Source: Micrasema longulum (taxonomy: Eukaryota > Arthropoda > Insecta > Trichoptera > Brachycentridae). From it: a DNA stretch of 64,000 nucleotides. The stretch spans positions 150,599-214,598 of the forward strand of contig JAGVSM010002416.1 of assembly GCA_022494885.1 (NCBI GenBank), read 5' to 3'. The notes beneath the pieces were generated by a model. The model was not told the origin of the DNA. It saw only the letters and a program-made list of their open reading frames with translations, and ran no database searches. Positions 30,955 through 42,439 of the stretch are shown here, in pieces. A program made the position numbers and the translations under genes. How positions within the stretch are numbered: position 1 is the stretch's first letter; every line of letters begins with the position of its first letter.

Positions 30955-31130
30955 TTTTTTTTTGCACCACAATAGGCCAGGAGGCCTAATTACAGTGGTG
31001 AATTACATCGCAGAGCACCCAGGCTTGAGAAAAATCACATTTTAATTTTTAAGTTCTCACCGGGAATCGAACCCGGAACCTTCCGTGCGTGAATCAAGCG
31101 TCTTGACCACTACACCACGGAGGCCGCCAT
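30955..31130 (-). mobile_element. SINE-2, reverse, full length
   Basis: TTGCACCACAATAGGCCAGG at the left is the SINE tail. GGGAATCGAACCCGGAACCT (box B) and CACTACACCACGGAGGCCGC (box A and start) are at the right. Boundaries agree with the copies at 14,178 and 52,998. Confidence 0.82.
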
Positions 31131-32119
31131 AATACAAATTAGGACAAAACAAGAAGATAGTGGGAAGGAAAAAAAAGGAAAGTGATGAAGAATGTACTTG
31201 AATATCCTTTTTTACTATTTATGACTTCGAAAAAAGTGAAAAAAAACAATAAAACAGGAAAGTTAGGGAATGAGCTGAGAAATAGTGACTCAACTGAAAA
31301 TACGCCACTTTCCAGTGTTTTTTTTTTCTATTAGAAACCTCGCAGGATTCTGTAATGGATTGCTTGAATGGTCACGAATCATTCATACGTTGCGTCGCTT
31401 ATTACATACTATAGAAACAATGCGATCCGAACAATGTGACAGTACACAGGGGTCCGAATCGGACGGGGGTTGATCCGCTTGAGTAGGCTTTATGAAATAT
31501 TAATAAACAAGGCAAGGGGCACGGGGGGCCTTAACCCTAATAATTCCTAGGAGTGCCGCCTCTCCCACCCCCTCGGGAAAATAAAACAACAGGGGGATGC
31601 GAGCGAATTGATTTCTGGTTAAAATACATCCCCTAGATTATGTATTCACGGACTTCGTTTTTCAATGCGATCCCCCCACTAATTCATGATTTTATGGATT
31701 TTTACATTGAGGTAAAATGAAATTGTCCACCACGCGGTGCGGTGTTTACCGCGTTTGAGTAAAGCACGAGATCCCCTGTTCGATTCCTGACAAGATTAGA
31801 AAGAAATATTATTTTTTCAAACGGTATTTTCTTTTATACGAAGTATTAATCAAACTTCTTGTTTTTTTTTAGTAATTTATATTTTAAAAAATTACTTTGC
31901 AAAAAAACGAACCATCGCGGCACAAATGGGGAAACGGCCCGCTGTTTCCCCGTAGAGGTAGGCAGAACTGATTTTATAAATATTTTCAAGTGTCTGAGTA
32001 CCTAATAAATATTTGCATACAAAAGTAATATTTGTGTTCATAAAGTTGCGTACAAAAAAATATTTGCGATGTTTTTATGATTTTCAAATATATTGAATGC
32101 AATCATTTCTTTTTTTAAA
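31131..32119. other. unassigned stretch, partly GC-rich
   Basis: Positions 31,440-31,690 include C- and G-runs (GGGGTCCGAATCGGACGGGG, CCGCCTCTCCCACCCCCTCG). Positions 31,722-31,795 look like a very decayed tRNA-derived head with GTTCGATTCC. Frame 31,285-31,473 is unremarkable. Confidence 0.35.
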
Positions 32120-32255
32120 AATAAATAAGAATAATAAAATAAATAAAACAACTTTGTTTTTAACCAAAAATTAGTGGTTAAAAACAAAGTTGTTTTATTT
32201 ATTTTATTATAATGAATAACCACAAAGTTAGTGCTTCAAATATAAACTTTATTAT
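32120..32255. mobile_element. palindrome-only derivative of the 57 kb element
   Basis: AATAAAACAACTTTGTTTTT and AAAAACAAAGTTGTTTTATT face each other across about 15 bases (32,138-32,205). The flank TAATGAATAACCACAAAGTT is also found next to the element at 56,905-57,240. The interior of that element is deleted here. Confidence 0.65.
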
Positions 32256-32261
32256 AAATAA

Positions 32262-32432
32262 GAATATTTGCGTTCTCATGATTTACCTAAATATTTCAAT
32301 TCTGTGCCATTTTCAACGAGTTAATAATTCACCATAGTAAAATGGGAATCAAGTTGGGGTATTTGGGGTTAGAACCTCGGACCTCTGATCCATGAGTCCA
32401 CAACACTAACCACGGGACCACAACCCGATCAA
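32262..32432 (-). mobile_element. SINE-3, reverse
   Basis: CATGAGTCCACAACACTAAC, CACGGGACCACAACCCGAT and a box B-like GGTTCTAACCCC on the minus strand. The tail ATTTACCTAAATATTTCAAT is at the left. Confidence 0.78.
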
Positions 32433-32649
32433 AAATGTATCTAACATATAAAGCGATACTCCATACATAATACATATTTTGTATGGAGAATCAATTTACA
32501 TCCATAATATGTCGGGTTAAGCCACCCCCAAATCTGTATAAGGGTCAATTTGAGATATTGAAGTCTAATGTTTAAAATTGACAGTTAATTGAATAAACAT
32601 GTTTATTAACAAAATATTTATTGAAATACGCACTTCAATTTATACGTAT

Positions 32650-32798
32650 ATTTTTTTGGCTGATCCCGTGTAAATTGGATTCGTTTCGACGTTTCGCCTA
32701 CAGAAGCCAACTTTAGGGTAAACTGTGTGAAGATGGCTCCTGCAACGAAAGCCGAAACGTCAGAACGAATCCAACTTACACGAGATCACCCAAAAATA
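32650..32798. mobile_element. palindrome with hammerhead-like core
   Basis: TTTTTTTGGCTGATCCCGTG with GAGATCACCCAAAAATA, and TTGGATTCGTTTCGACGTTT with AAACGTCAGAACGAATCC, are inverted arms. The right arm on the plus strand reads GTGAAGA, T, GGCT-CCTGCAACGAA-AGCC, GAAACGTC. The left arm keeps GCGAAACGTC but not the CTGANGA part. Confidence 0.6.
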
Positions 32799-33640
32799 TA
32801 GATATTGATGACATATTTAATAACTTTTATTGAATCTTTTAAACGTGTCTTTTTAATCAATTATTTTTTGACATAAATGCAACCTATTATTATTGGTAAG
32901 ACTTATTGTGTAGTTTATAAGAAACTCTGTATTGTAAAAGCTCTCTGGACGATTAAAGCATAAAAATAAAATAAAATTTGTGCGGAACGTGGCAATTGAG
33001 TTGTAGTTAAGTGATGATCAAACATCGGATATTTCCAAAACTGATTTTTTCAAAAAATGTCCAAAACACTACAACCCGTTCCAAAAATGTAGACTTAAAA
33101 AAAGCAGTAATAATTTTTTGAATTTTCAAATATCAAACAACTTTCTGTTTTATTCCCTTTAGATATGATTTGATTTGATATGATTGCCTCAGAAATGATA
33201 CATGGAGCTCGAAGTGATAATGACATATCACTTCTCTTCTGCGTAGGGGTAGGCAATGGGGAGGTTTACAGGGTATGAGCAAAGGGAGTTTGCGGGGTGA
33301 AAGCAAAAGAGAACACGTCCAATGTTTAAACGAAGATTTCAAATAGAATATAAAATGCTTCGTTATGGAACTATTCAACAAATAATCATTTAAAAAAAAC
33401 TAATGAATACGCTTCCATCATAATTTTTTTATCCGCACACAGTTGTGCATAGGTCGCCGCATTTGTATACCAAATCCAGCATTGTCTGTTCGTTATTGAT
33501 GTGGTCTTACGCTTCAGGCACCAGTCAAGGTATAAGGAATAATTCACGCATTAGGGAAAGACGTTTGGAATACTATACAAAAATAAGTTTATCATTGTCA
33601 TTCTACTATTCGCACCCGGTTGTGCATAGTCCCACTGATT
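32799..33640. other. unassigned stretch with SINE-1 scraps
   Basis: TGCATAGGTCGCCGCATTTG (33,446) and TCTTACGCTTCAGGCACCAG (33,505) match reverse SINE-1. A possible LINE tail lies near 32,955-32,980. Frame 33,133-33,381 has no signature. Confidence 0.4.
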
Positions 33641-33715
33641 TGCATGTTAGTGTAATTTGTGTCCTGACGAAAAGACAAGTACTTCTTGATAGCGGCTTTT
33701 TTTAAATGATTTACT
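33641..33715 (+). mobile_element. Pal-J fragment
   Basis: TTGCATGTTAGTGTAATTTG, then GTGTCCTGACGAAAAGACAA (33,659-33,678). It keeps the CTGACGA word and lacks the GAAAC box. The flank ATGATTTACTAACATTT matches other Pal-J copies. Confidence 0.55.
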
Positions 33716-35944
33716 AACATTTTATACATATTTATCATAACTTTAAGGAATATTATACTTAATTATTGAATTACATTTCTCATTAATAATTTATAAAATC
33801 GGTTTAGTTTATAATTTTCTCTTTTATAAGGGCTGTGATTAAAATGTTAAAAAACGCTTTAATTACCGGTTGAAATAAAACATGGCACCTGTCAGAGAAA
33901 CTTCACGAATGTTCAATAAATATTTTTCCATAAAGTTGTGTAATTAAATGACTGATGATTGATTAATTGATCCACCCCTGTGCGTAGGGTGAGATTGGGG
34001 GGCAAAACGGGGGAGGCAAATGTGTTATAGAAGACATAATGCGAATGTAGGTATGTCTGTGGATTTAGATTTGGGGTTGATACTTTCCTACCGTGAAAAA
34101 ATGTCCGCCCTTTATTTTAAATGCGGCTTCGATGACAGTAGGGGTGAAAATAAGTTTATGGCGAGACGAAATAATAAATGTTAAATCTGGTAATACTGTA
34201 GCATTTGAGAAATTTTATGTTCTTATATTACTGCGTAATATTCTAGGGGGAACTTTAAGATTTCTAAATTCTTTTTTTATTATTATTTTTATTGTCCAAC
34301 AAAATACAAATACTTATACACCGTTTCCAAAAATATTACATACTTACTACATTTTTTTTACATTTGTTTGTTTGTTATTTTTATTTAATTAAACCTACAA
34401 TACAGCACAACTGCAAATTACACTGTACAAGCATGATTATTATTTACAAAAACATATTTTTCAAAAAGTTTGCATTAGATGCATAAAGTCCAACAATTAG
34501 TCCATGAAAACTGTAGCGAACAAAGAAAACTGTAACATTTAACTGAAATAAAACAGTAACAATAAGGAGAAATAAAATATCTACAAACTGTTTATAAAGA
34601 ATCAACTAATTTAAATTATAATGCATTTTTAGAGACTAAAACTGGTAATCCCAGCATGGAAAAGATCCACCTCTCTCTGTTCGTCCAGGAAAGCATTCAT
34701 CCAGTTTCTGGTTCTTTGTCACACACAGTACTGTATTTCACTTGAGAAAATGCATAGCTAGGCCTTCGTTATTACTAAAGGTCACTAATGTTTTGGAATC
34801 CCATACAAAGTAACTGACCAATTTAAGAATAACAAAAATAATATTAATTAATTTTATTCTTGCCATTTAAGCAAGTGTGCCTAACAATATTTTTTGTTTC
34901 ATCTTAATACAAGTACTTGTACGTACTTAGATTAAATTTACGTCAAATGCCATCCCTCAGTGCCTCAAATAGTAAAATTTACACATAGGAATAATGATAT
35001 ACCTTCCCATACAATTGAAGGTAGGTACTGCAAACGGCAAACTCCCCTTTCTCTAAAATCTTAGGGTAAGACAACCTTTGTTTTAATATCTCTCTTTAAC
35101 AGTTCTCTGGTCCCCAGAGCCTTTCTGTAATGGATCAATTCTTTGTATTAGTAATTTACGTAATTTCACATACAAAATGCATACAAGTATGTTTAAAGAT
35201 CTTTCAAATAATTTTATAAATATAAACAATATTTTTTTGTTTTTTCGAAGAAAAAACGGCATTTATCATTTCTCCGCCTATCTTGTTACATCGATAATTT
35301 GAATTTCTTGTTAAACGCCTAAATCTGGTTGTAAATGAACGTTTATAATATGATCATGTAATTAAACGTCAAATTAAAAATACAATCAAGTCGGAGACGC
35401 CATGACACGCAAACATTTCGTGACAAAGGAAAAAAGAAAAAACTACGTGTACTGATTAAGCAGCGTATGATTTTTCCATTATAATCGAAAACACAGGGAT
35501 ATGATATTTATTTTTTAGATCATTCATCAACTTCACATCCCCCGGTGACAGGAAACGCGGGTTGTGTGCCATTTATAAAATAATTCACTCTTTCGCTGTT
35601 GCCATTTTGAAAAAGTAATGATTGAGTGTTCGACTTTCAGAAATTGAACGTTTTTACATCTTTTTCGGATATTCAAATATTAGGCAATGCTCGTTGCGTT
35701 AATCTTCAATTACTTTCCAACAAAAGTATTGCCGCAATGCAATAAATTACTGTCCATAATGTATTTATTAATTTTAGAAAAGTATGCGAATAGTAAACAC
35801 AATTAATTGTAATTTTGATTTAATATGAAAAATAACGAATCAAGAAGACAAAATAATAAAAATGTAAAATTAATATTATTGAAGAATTGTTAAGACAGTA
35901 AAAAACAATCTGACATAAGAAATAACACAAAAATATATAGTCAG
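33716..35944. other. unassigned AT-rich stretch
   Basis: The only repeat seen is a SINE-4 scrap at 34,683-34,742 (TCGTCCAGG, TTTCTGGTTC, CACACACAGTACTGTATTTC). The overlapping frames at 34,093-34,486 are low complexity. This is the longest nearly repeat-free stretch in the window. Confidence 0.45.
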
Positions 35945-36055
35945 ACAAAATCAAATTTTAAATATTTCTCCTGGAGATGATTTTTATTTTGGAGAATTTA
36001 AGATGCTCGTCCAGGATACTGAACATTCTTGGGGACACAAAAGATAAATTTCTTT
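35945..36055 (-). pseudogene. LINE-D-like C-terminal fragment
   Basis: The minus strand reads QRNLSFVSPRMFSILDEHLK and FSKIKIISRRNI. This matches RRNFSFV and IKFSKTKATF of LINE-D at 18.3 kb. No 3' UTR is recognised after it. Confidence 0.55.
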
Positions 36056-36059
36056 GAAA

Positions 36060-36480
36060 TGTTTGTATTTATACAATAAATTTATGTATATTTATACATA
36101 AATTTATTGTACATTATTTGAGACATAAGTCCCGACTCCATAGGACTAAAAGTCCTGTGTTGAGATGGGACTAGCAATTAGTTGACACAGACACATGAGT
36201 ATCACCACAAATATAGGATCAGAAATATTTTTTTATAAATTGTTTTTAACATATATATGGCACATCAATATGGTAAACAGTAAACTCAAACATTCGGAAA
36301 ATCATCAAGGAGTTTCCTACTCAAATCCCTCCCACTAAGGAAAATCCAGTCCTCAACTCCTTTCTCGAAAATAGTTTTTGTCCTTTTCCAAAATATTGAA
36401 CACTCTCGGTGCGATAAATGAGAGATGTCTCTGAGCAAAAGTCGTACGGGTATTTCTATCATATTTCTTAATCTACCGCC
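36060..36480 (-). pseudogene. LINE C-terminal remnant with 3' UTR
   Basis: Minus-strand frame DRNTRTTFAQRHLSFIAPRV then FNILEKDK, a frameshift, and TIFEKGVEDWIFLSGRDLSR. The FAQR..S..APRV.N.L block is typical of the non-LTR RT end. The UTR ATCTCAACACAGGACTTTTA lies at 36,160-36,141 (minus). The same 3' end is found at 36,995-37,125. Confidence 0.6.
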
Positions 36481-36484
36481 AAAA

Positions 36485-36994
36485 TGGCGTTATTTAATTT
36501 TTTCAAATTATGTAATCGGATGACGACAACCTGTACTGCCCTGCTAAGCCAAAAAGTCGTTACTTATAAAAAAATGGTTTGTAATTTTTTTTTCGAAAGG
36601 CTCACATATTTACTAAGCCAACAACTCATTTCTGCTTCACAAATATGAAATATTCTCTTGTGAAAAAAAAACAGGTTGGCAAAGCATAAAACAGTAATGT
36701 TCGGTAAAATTAGCAATTTAGCAAATACGACTTTTAGCATTAGCAGGGCAGTAATAATGCGCCAAGCTATAGAGGAGCCCAAACGTAGGAAAACCATTCT
36801 ATGACTATTGGGTATTAAGTTAGCTACAGTTCGCAGCAAAATAATGGGACGTACTCAGGTCGAGAATTGCCAAATGGATATTAATTTGCATTGTAAATAG
36901 TTTTAAATATGTACCTGTGTATTTATTATTGCAGGGTTATTCCAATTTATTTTTCTATAATTCGCCTTTATTTATTTTATAAAATTGAAAATAC
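36485..36994. other. unassigned stretch
   Basis: No supported feature. Minus frame 36,564-36,839 has no signature. Confidence 0.4.
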
Positions 36995-37125
36995 ATGTGT
37001 TTGTTTATTTATTTATTTATTTATTCATTTTATTCACAATATAATATACATAAGTATGTTACATTTATTGAGACATAAATCCCAACTCCATGGAACCAAA
37101 GTCCTGTGTTGAGATTGTTTGTTGT
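36995..37125 (-). mobile_element. LINE 3' end, reverse
   Basis: A TTTA repeat (37,003-37,030) followed by TTGAGACATAAATCCCAACT and AAAGTCCTGTGTTGAGATTG. On the minus strand this is a UTR plus TAAA tail, matching 36,065-36,180. Confidence 0.65.
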
Positions 37126-38365
37126 CCGTCACATCTCCGAAACGGCGAGTCGTAGCGGCCTGAAATTAGGACACGTCATTTAAGATGCGATTTCAAGTTT
37201 AACTTTATTATTTTCGAGTAAAATCTTAATCGACCTCTACCCGATAAAAACTTAAACTTTATACGGATGCCTAGTGCGGCCCTGACATATTGCCCATAAT
37301 CAACTATCATTATCAACAGTAAACATACTTTAATTCACAAATTTATCCCCTAAATTGAGAAAAAATAGTATCTGAAGTAAATATTTTGTATATAATGAAA
37401 GTTTTTAAGCAAAATTATACACGTGTCGGGATAATAAATCCAAAAAATCAACGGAAATCATGGGAAAATATTTGAAATTAATTACCTGAGAAAACTGACT
37501 CCTTCAACACCTTTGACGCTGCAACCAACCATACTGCAATTCACCATAGTCGATTTTTATTTATTATAAGGTATTACTTTTTATTATTATTATTTACATT
37601 ATTATTATTTTTTATTAAAATTATTATTATTATTTATTATTAATATTATTTACATTATTATTATTTACAAACAAAGCCAAGGACAGCGACAAAAGCATCC
37701 GATCGAACCGTTATGTTTATGTTGTCAAACAAAACAAAATGGCCACCAATCTGTTGCTAACCAACAAACCAACATCATCATTACTCTAAGATTTTATATC
37801 ATTAAGTGTTTGTACTGTTATTATGTAAAAAAAAGGTTTTTCGTTCATTTTCAGGTAGCGCCAAAACAATTCAAAAGAATATTAATCATTAAATTTGATA
37901 CGTATTATATTTAAAAATGATAATTAATTATTTTAATGCGCTTTTAATTCTAGATTATTATATAATTCATGTGGAGAACCAGAAAGCGGTACACTGGCTG
38001 CATTAACGCATTATTTATTTAATTGTTCCCCCGTTAGGAAAATATGTTACCGTCGCCAAGAAGAAGGAATTAATAAACTGAAAAGGGAATTCTTAATGAC
38101 AACGCCACTTACGAATTCCCACCCCCTCCCTAGTGATGCGAATAGCCGGTTATCATGGCCGATTTTTTAAGTGGTTATTTTGGGAAAATCAAAGAGATGC
38201 GAGATCTTGGTTTATATTTGACGAGGGACTTGACTTTTTATCCACACCTTAAAATATCAAAACTTGGAGTTTCATTTTTAGATTTAGAATCAGCTGAGGC
38301 TGTTGTCTGCCAAAAAAAAATCAAACGATTTTGCCATTTTAAAATGTTGTTCTTTCAAAATAGGC
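37126..38365. other. unassigned stretch with TTA microsatellite
   Basis: TTATTA repeats at 37,558-37,670. GTCCGTCACATCTCCGAAAC at 37,124 resembles a common dispersed arthropod repeat. At 37,968-38,095 a frame CGEPESGTLAALTHYLFNCS could be a decayed LINE zinc-knuckle tail, but it is short. The small frame at 38,155-38,379 has no signature. Confidence 0.35.
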
Positions 38366-38404
38366 CATTCATTTTTTAAGGTATTTCTTATGAAAAATAT
38401 ACTC

Positions 38405-39380
38405 AAGAGTTTTACTTAACTAATATATCGGTAATAAATTACTCTTTGACCGACAGATTACGCCTCTTAAAATTTAGGCTTAATTTAGGTATATTGGTTC
38501 TCATCGAAGTATTTAATTTAAATGATTTAAAAAAATAAATTGAACTAGAAAGTTATTAAAGAAAATAATAATATTTTGGTTTTTAAAAATAAATTCAAGT
38601 ATTATTTATGTTCAAAGCATTAGCTTTGTAAACAAACATTTTAATAAATGTTAGTAAATATTTGTATTCAACTACTTGCCGACTTTTTATATCTACCGGT
38701 TTCGAGACGTACTAGACGTACTCTTCCTCAGGACACTCCCTACACCAACATGCAAATACTTAAATACACGATCACTGTAGTATACATAGTGTTTACCGAA
38801 ATAATAAATACTTGTATTTACTGACGTAAATTCAAGTATTAAAATCACACAAGTTTTGTGGTGTTTTTCTTAAATTCTATGTTATATTATAGCTCCAATA
38901 ATAATCATTGTAAAAAAATGTTAAAAAGTAAAAATATTTAAACTCTTGTTAAACAGCCAACATGCATATAAACATTTTACTAAAAACATATTCTAGAAAT
39001 GAAATATTAGCATCCAAAATATTATTCTAAAAAACACTTACAAAAAATATTATTCCAAGAGTTTGAACAAATTTAAAAAACAAATTAAACGATTATTAAA
39101 TGGATAATTATTTAACCTAAAATTAAAGAAAAATATCATAAAATTTATGTAAACTATAAGCTACTTATAAACTTAATGCTTTTATATAATTTTAAAAACA
39201 AAAAATTGACTGTTTTATTTATCAACTTTCCAGTTCAATTTTTATTGTAACAAACTTTACTTAAATATTTTGTTTTATACGAGTACCAATATACCGAAGT
39301 TTTGCTTAAATTATAAGAGGCGTAATATGCCGGTCGAAAATTAATTGTATTTTAGTTACATAAAACTAATTTTTATCTGG
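38405..39380. mobile_element. Rep-K element with long inverted ends
   Basis: GACCGACAGATTACGCCTCT at the left and AGAGGCGTAATATGCCGGTC at the right are inverted. The match extends about 170 bp inward (AATTGAACTAGAAAGTTATT against ATCAACTTTCCAGTTCAATT). No coding frame. A Pal-J element is nested at about 38,630-38,770. The interior resembles that of 41,896-42,419. Confidence 0.65.
38630..38770 (-). mobile_element. Pal-J, best hammerhead-like copy
   Basis: On the minus strand: stem strand AGTGTC, core CTGAGGA (38,731-38,725), A, a stem GAGTACG-TCTAGTA-CGTCTC with one bulge, GAAAC (38,703-38,699), CGG, TA, then GATATAAAAAGTCGG. GTGTC can pair with GATAT (five pairs, two of them G-T). All fixed hammerhead words are present. 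Confidence 0.5.
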
Positions 39381-39960
39381 AAAACCATAGAAAATAGTTG
39401 GTTTTTTATCCGCCGCCTGTTTATTTTATTTTTATGATAGCGTAATTTTGAAAAAAACATTTCAAAAATTTTAGATTTACAAACTTCAAACAACATATCC
39501 TGTATAGCAAATTTAAACTTAACTCTTCCATCTGTTGACTTTTAGGAAAGTATAAGCGATGAAACGTTAATTAGTGTAGATGAGATTCGCCAATATAAAT
39601 TATTTTAATAAATATTAGGTTATTTTTTATCAACCAGTGATGCACAACTCTACGATCCCCTCCCGCTAAACTTTTTCTACCACTTTTATTTCGACATTTT
39701 TCACAGAAACTTCACGCGGCTGTAAAAAATTGAATTTATTCAATCTCCCGCCTCGGATTTCGTGAGACGCCTCGACAAATTAGTTTCAAAAGTATTTTGT
39801 GCTTTTATTAATATAAATTACTTGTAAGCAGATGAAATATGATAATCGGGAACGCAGGATAGCTCATTATTACGCCATGATGATTTAGAAGCGATGGAGA
39901 AGATATTTGCTCCATTTGTAAGAAAATTTTATCTCTGTTGGGTAGATTAAAATGCATGAA
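39381..39960. other. unassigned stretch with Rep-F scrap
   Basis: AACTCTTCCATCTGTTGACT and AGATGAGATTCGCC (39,521-39,590) belong to Rep-F in reverse. The rest is unassigned. Confidence 0.4.
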
Positions 39961-40095
39961 ATTGCTAAGCTTTTCATTAAAATAAATGTTAGTAAATATT
40001 TGTACATAACCACTTACCGACATTTCTATATCTACCGGTTTTGAGACGTGCCCGTCTCTTCATCGGGACCCTAATTAAAATAAAGTGCAAATCCC
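39960..40095 (-). mobile_element. Pal-J copy, core mutated
   Basis: The minus strand reads GTCCCGATGA, A, GAGACG-GGCA-CGTCTC, AAAAC, CGGTAGATATAG. The middle stem is a perfect six pairs, but CTGATGA has become CCGATGA and GAAA has become AAAA. The flank TTTCATTAAAATAAATGTTA (plus strand) is shared with 38.6 kb. Confidence 0.6.
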
Positions 40096-40226
40096 AGTAA
40101 CACATTCACAATAGTAGAAACCGATAGAGACTTGTTCAATTACGGGTTTCCAAAGATAAAATTTCAAATTTTCATACAAATAAACACATTTTTCTTACAG
40201 AAAATTTGATTTTGCTTTATAGATTT

Positions 40227-40605
40227 ACAATGAGGAAGTTTAGTGCCATAATGTTTTCTTACACGCGGTAAACATTAGAACATTTAACTGTACGGTGATG
40301 TTTCTCGAAAATGTATGAAAAAATAAATAAAAATTATTTTACAATAAGGAAGTTTAGTGCCATAATCTTTTCTTACACGCGGTAAACATTAGAACATTTA
40401 ATTGTACAGTGATGTTTCTCGAAAATGTATGAAAAAATAAATAAAAAATATTTTAATAAATATGAACTACTCTTAAGTACTAAGTGCGTCACAAGTTCTA
40501 ACGACTCAACCACTGATAGAGTGTTGTGATAGATTTCCGGTTTCCGGGAAGCCAAATCACCAATCAGCAGTATTTAACAACTAGAACTTGTGACGTCACG
40601 GGCGA
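40227..40605. mobile_element. Rep-H element with 114 bp tandem duplication
   Basis: The unit GGAAGTTTAGTGCCATAATG, CTTACACGCGGTAAACATTA, GATGTTTCTCGAAAATGTAT occurs at 40,227 and again at 40,341 with few differences. It is followed by GATTTCCGGTTTCCGGGAAG and CTTGTGACGTCACGGGCG. The relative at 45,778-46,080 has one unit in reverse order. Confidence 0.65.
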
Positions 40606-41339
40606 TTTTTTTTTTATTATTTATTTCAATAGTATAATTATACATTTTTACAATTCAAAAAAATTTCACTTTTTATATTTTTACTAAAACTAAAATCCCA
40701 CCAAGCCACTTTCTGTAGCTTGTTGGTGAAGATTATATTTATACTAACTTAATAATATTATTAACAATTATAAAAACAATGAATAACAGATAAAAATTAA
40801 CAGCCGGAAAGATCAAATAATAATATTTAAATTTAATTTTTAAATACAAGAAAATACATGAAAAATTAAAATATTTACACCTAAGCTATTATTAATTTAT
40901 AAACTTTTGATTTCAAAATTACAAAACTTTCAAAAATCAAAGCATAATAGGATACATAATATTTTTTTATTATTTGGGTTAGTTAGAGAGTATTTTAACA
41001 AAAAAAAAATTGAAAAAATCACTGAAAATAATGGGAAGATTGTTATCACATTATTTTTCAAACACAGAACAGTATTCTTCGTCCGCCTGTATATGGACTA
41101 CTGTTTAAAGTTACAAAAAATGTATTATCGAATAAGACATTAGTTTATCCAATAATACATTAACAAGTTGCATTATAAAATCCAGTACGTATGTAAATAT
41201 GAAAAAACATTTCAAATTATTTATATTCAAACCCTTATAGTTTTAGTGATAATATCTTCGTGTGTCAGAAATATTATACATGTCACATCTAATGAGACAG
41301 AACGAAAGATAAGATGTTTGGAACAGTTTTGGAACACGT
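40606..41339. other. unassigned AT-rich stretch
   Basis: A SINE-4 scrap (ACAGAACAGTATTCTTCGTC) lies at 41,064-41,083. Nothing else supported. Confidence 0.4.
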
Positions 41340-41705
41340 AAATGTTAGAGGCTGAATTTCGTCACCCCCACAGCGGGGACGCTAACTGTCGCATATCGTC
41401 ATATTTCTCCATTTCCCGATAATTTGCGGACAAACCCCATGTTTAATATGTCGCCACATGTGCGACCTTTCCCGCCATAATTCAATTATCGCGCCGAACC
41501 GGAAGGCCCGCCATGTTGGATCTGGGGCGGTGTTGCAGCTGCTACGTACGCATAATGATATGGTTACACTGAACATCTAACTCAATTAACGATGGACGAG
41601 CACCTCGTTCAATTGTTTGTGTTCACCGTCCATAAATATATAACTTGATCGCACGAGCGGCTGATACCCGAAACAATATGGCGGATCTTTCAATAGCCTT
41701 ACCCC
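41340..41705. other. GC-richer single-copy block
   Basis: This has CpGs (TATCGCGCCGAACCGGAAGG, GCTGCTACGTACGC) and no match to any repeat in the window. No splice-bounded frame is evident. It could be a regulatory or non-coding exon region. Unproven. Confidence 0.3.
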
Positions 41706-41895
41706 AAAATCGCGTAAACCTAAACATTTCATTATTATGTGTCGCATCCTTTGTCCAAATCAATTAAACAATTTATTTCGTTAATGTCGTCGTTTTGGTG
41801 GTTAAAGAAATCTAAACTATATTGTCTAAAAAAAAACTTTTATATTGACAAGTAAAAAAAAACATTCCTTTGTTGTACTGACAGTTATTGAGCAG

Positions 41896-42419
41896 GGTTA
41901 ATTTACGGCTGTAGTCTGAGGAGAAAATAAGGATATCTTTTGAATTTACAACATTTAATTTATTCGATGGCATTAAATTTTCCTAAAAACACTGTAGAAA
42001 TGAAATATTTAAAAAGAATATATTATTCTTTAAAAACGTAATATGGAATAATTATTCCAAGAACATAACAAAAATACTACCTACTTTTTTTTGTTATTTA
42101 AAATTCTTATATTTATTTTTTTACAAACAAATATTTCAGATTTTGCTTCGATCACATTTTTATCAATCTATCATTTTTTTAAATCTTAAATACTTCGTCT
42201 TTATGTAAATACTAATGTATCTTAACTTAGCCTACATTTTAAAAGACTTTTTATACTTTGCTTATATTAAACTTCTAAGTAATTTGTTTTAGTCAGGAAT
42301 ACTTAAGGCGGTTAACAAATATTTACTTTTTTTTTAATGGCGTGATTTTGATAGACCGGCGTTAAAATGACAAAATCGTAGGATTTTCTTACTTTCTATC
42401 AGACTACAGCCTTTAACCA
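41896..42419. mobile_element. Rep-K element, second copy
   Basis: The left end GGTTAATTTACGGCTGTAGT and right end ACTACAGCCTTTAACC are inverted, with CTGAGGAGAAAATAAG against CTTACTTTCTATCAG. Internal words (AGAAATGAAATATT, AATTATTCCAAGA) are shared with 38,405-39,380. Confidence 0.55.
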
Positions 42420-42439
42420 CTAGGAAATGTTTATTACTT

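Noticed and set aside
34093..34486. Overlapping 99- and 64-residue frames as a gene
   Set aside because: T-rich low-complexity translation, no family signature.
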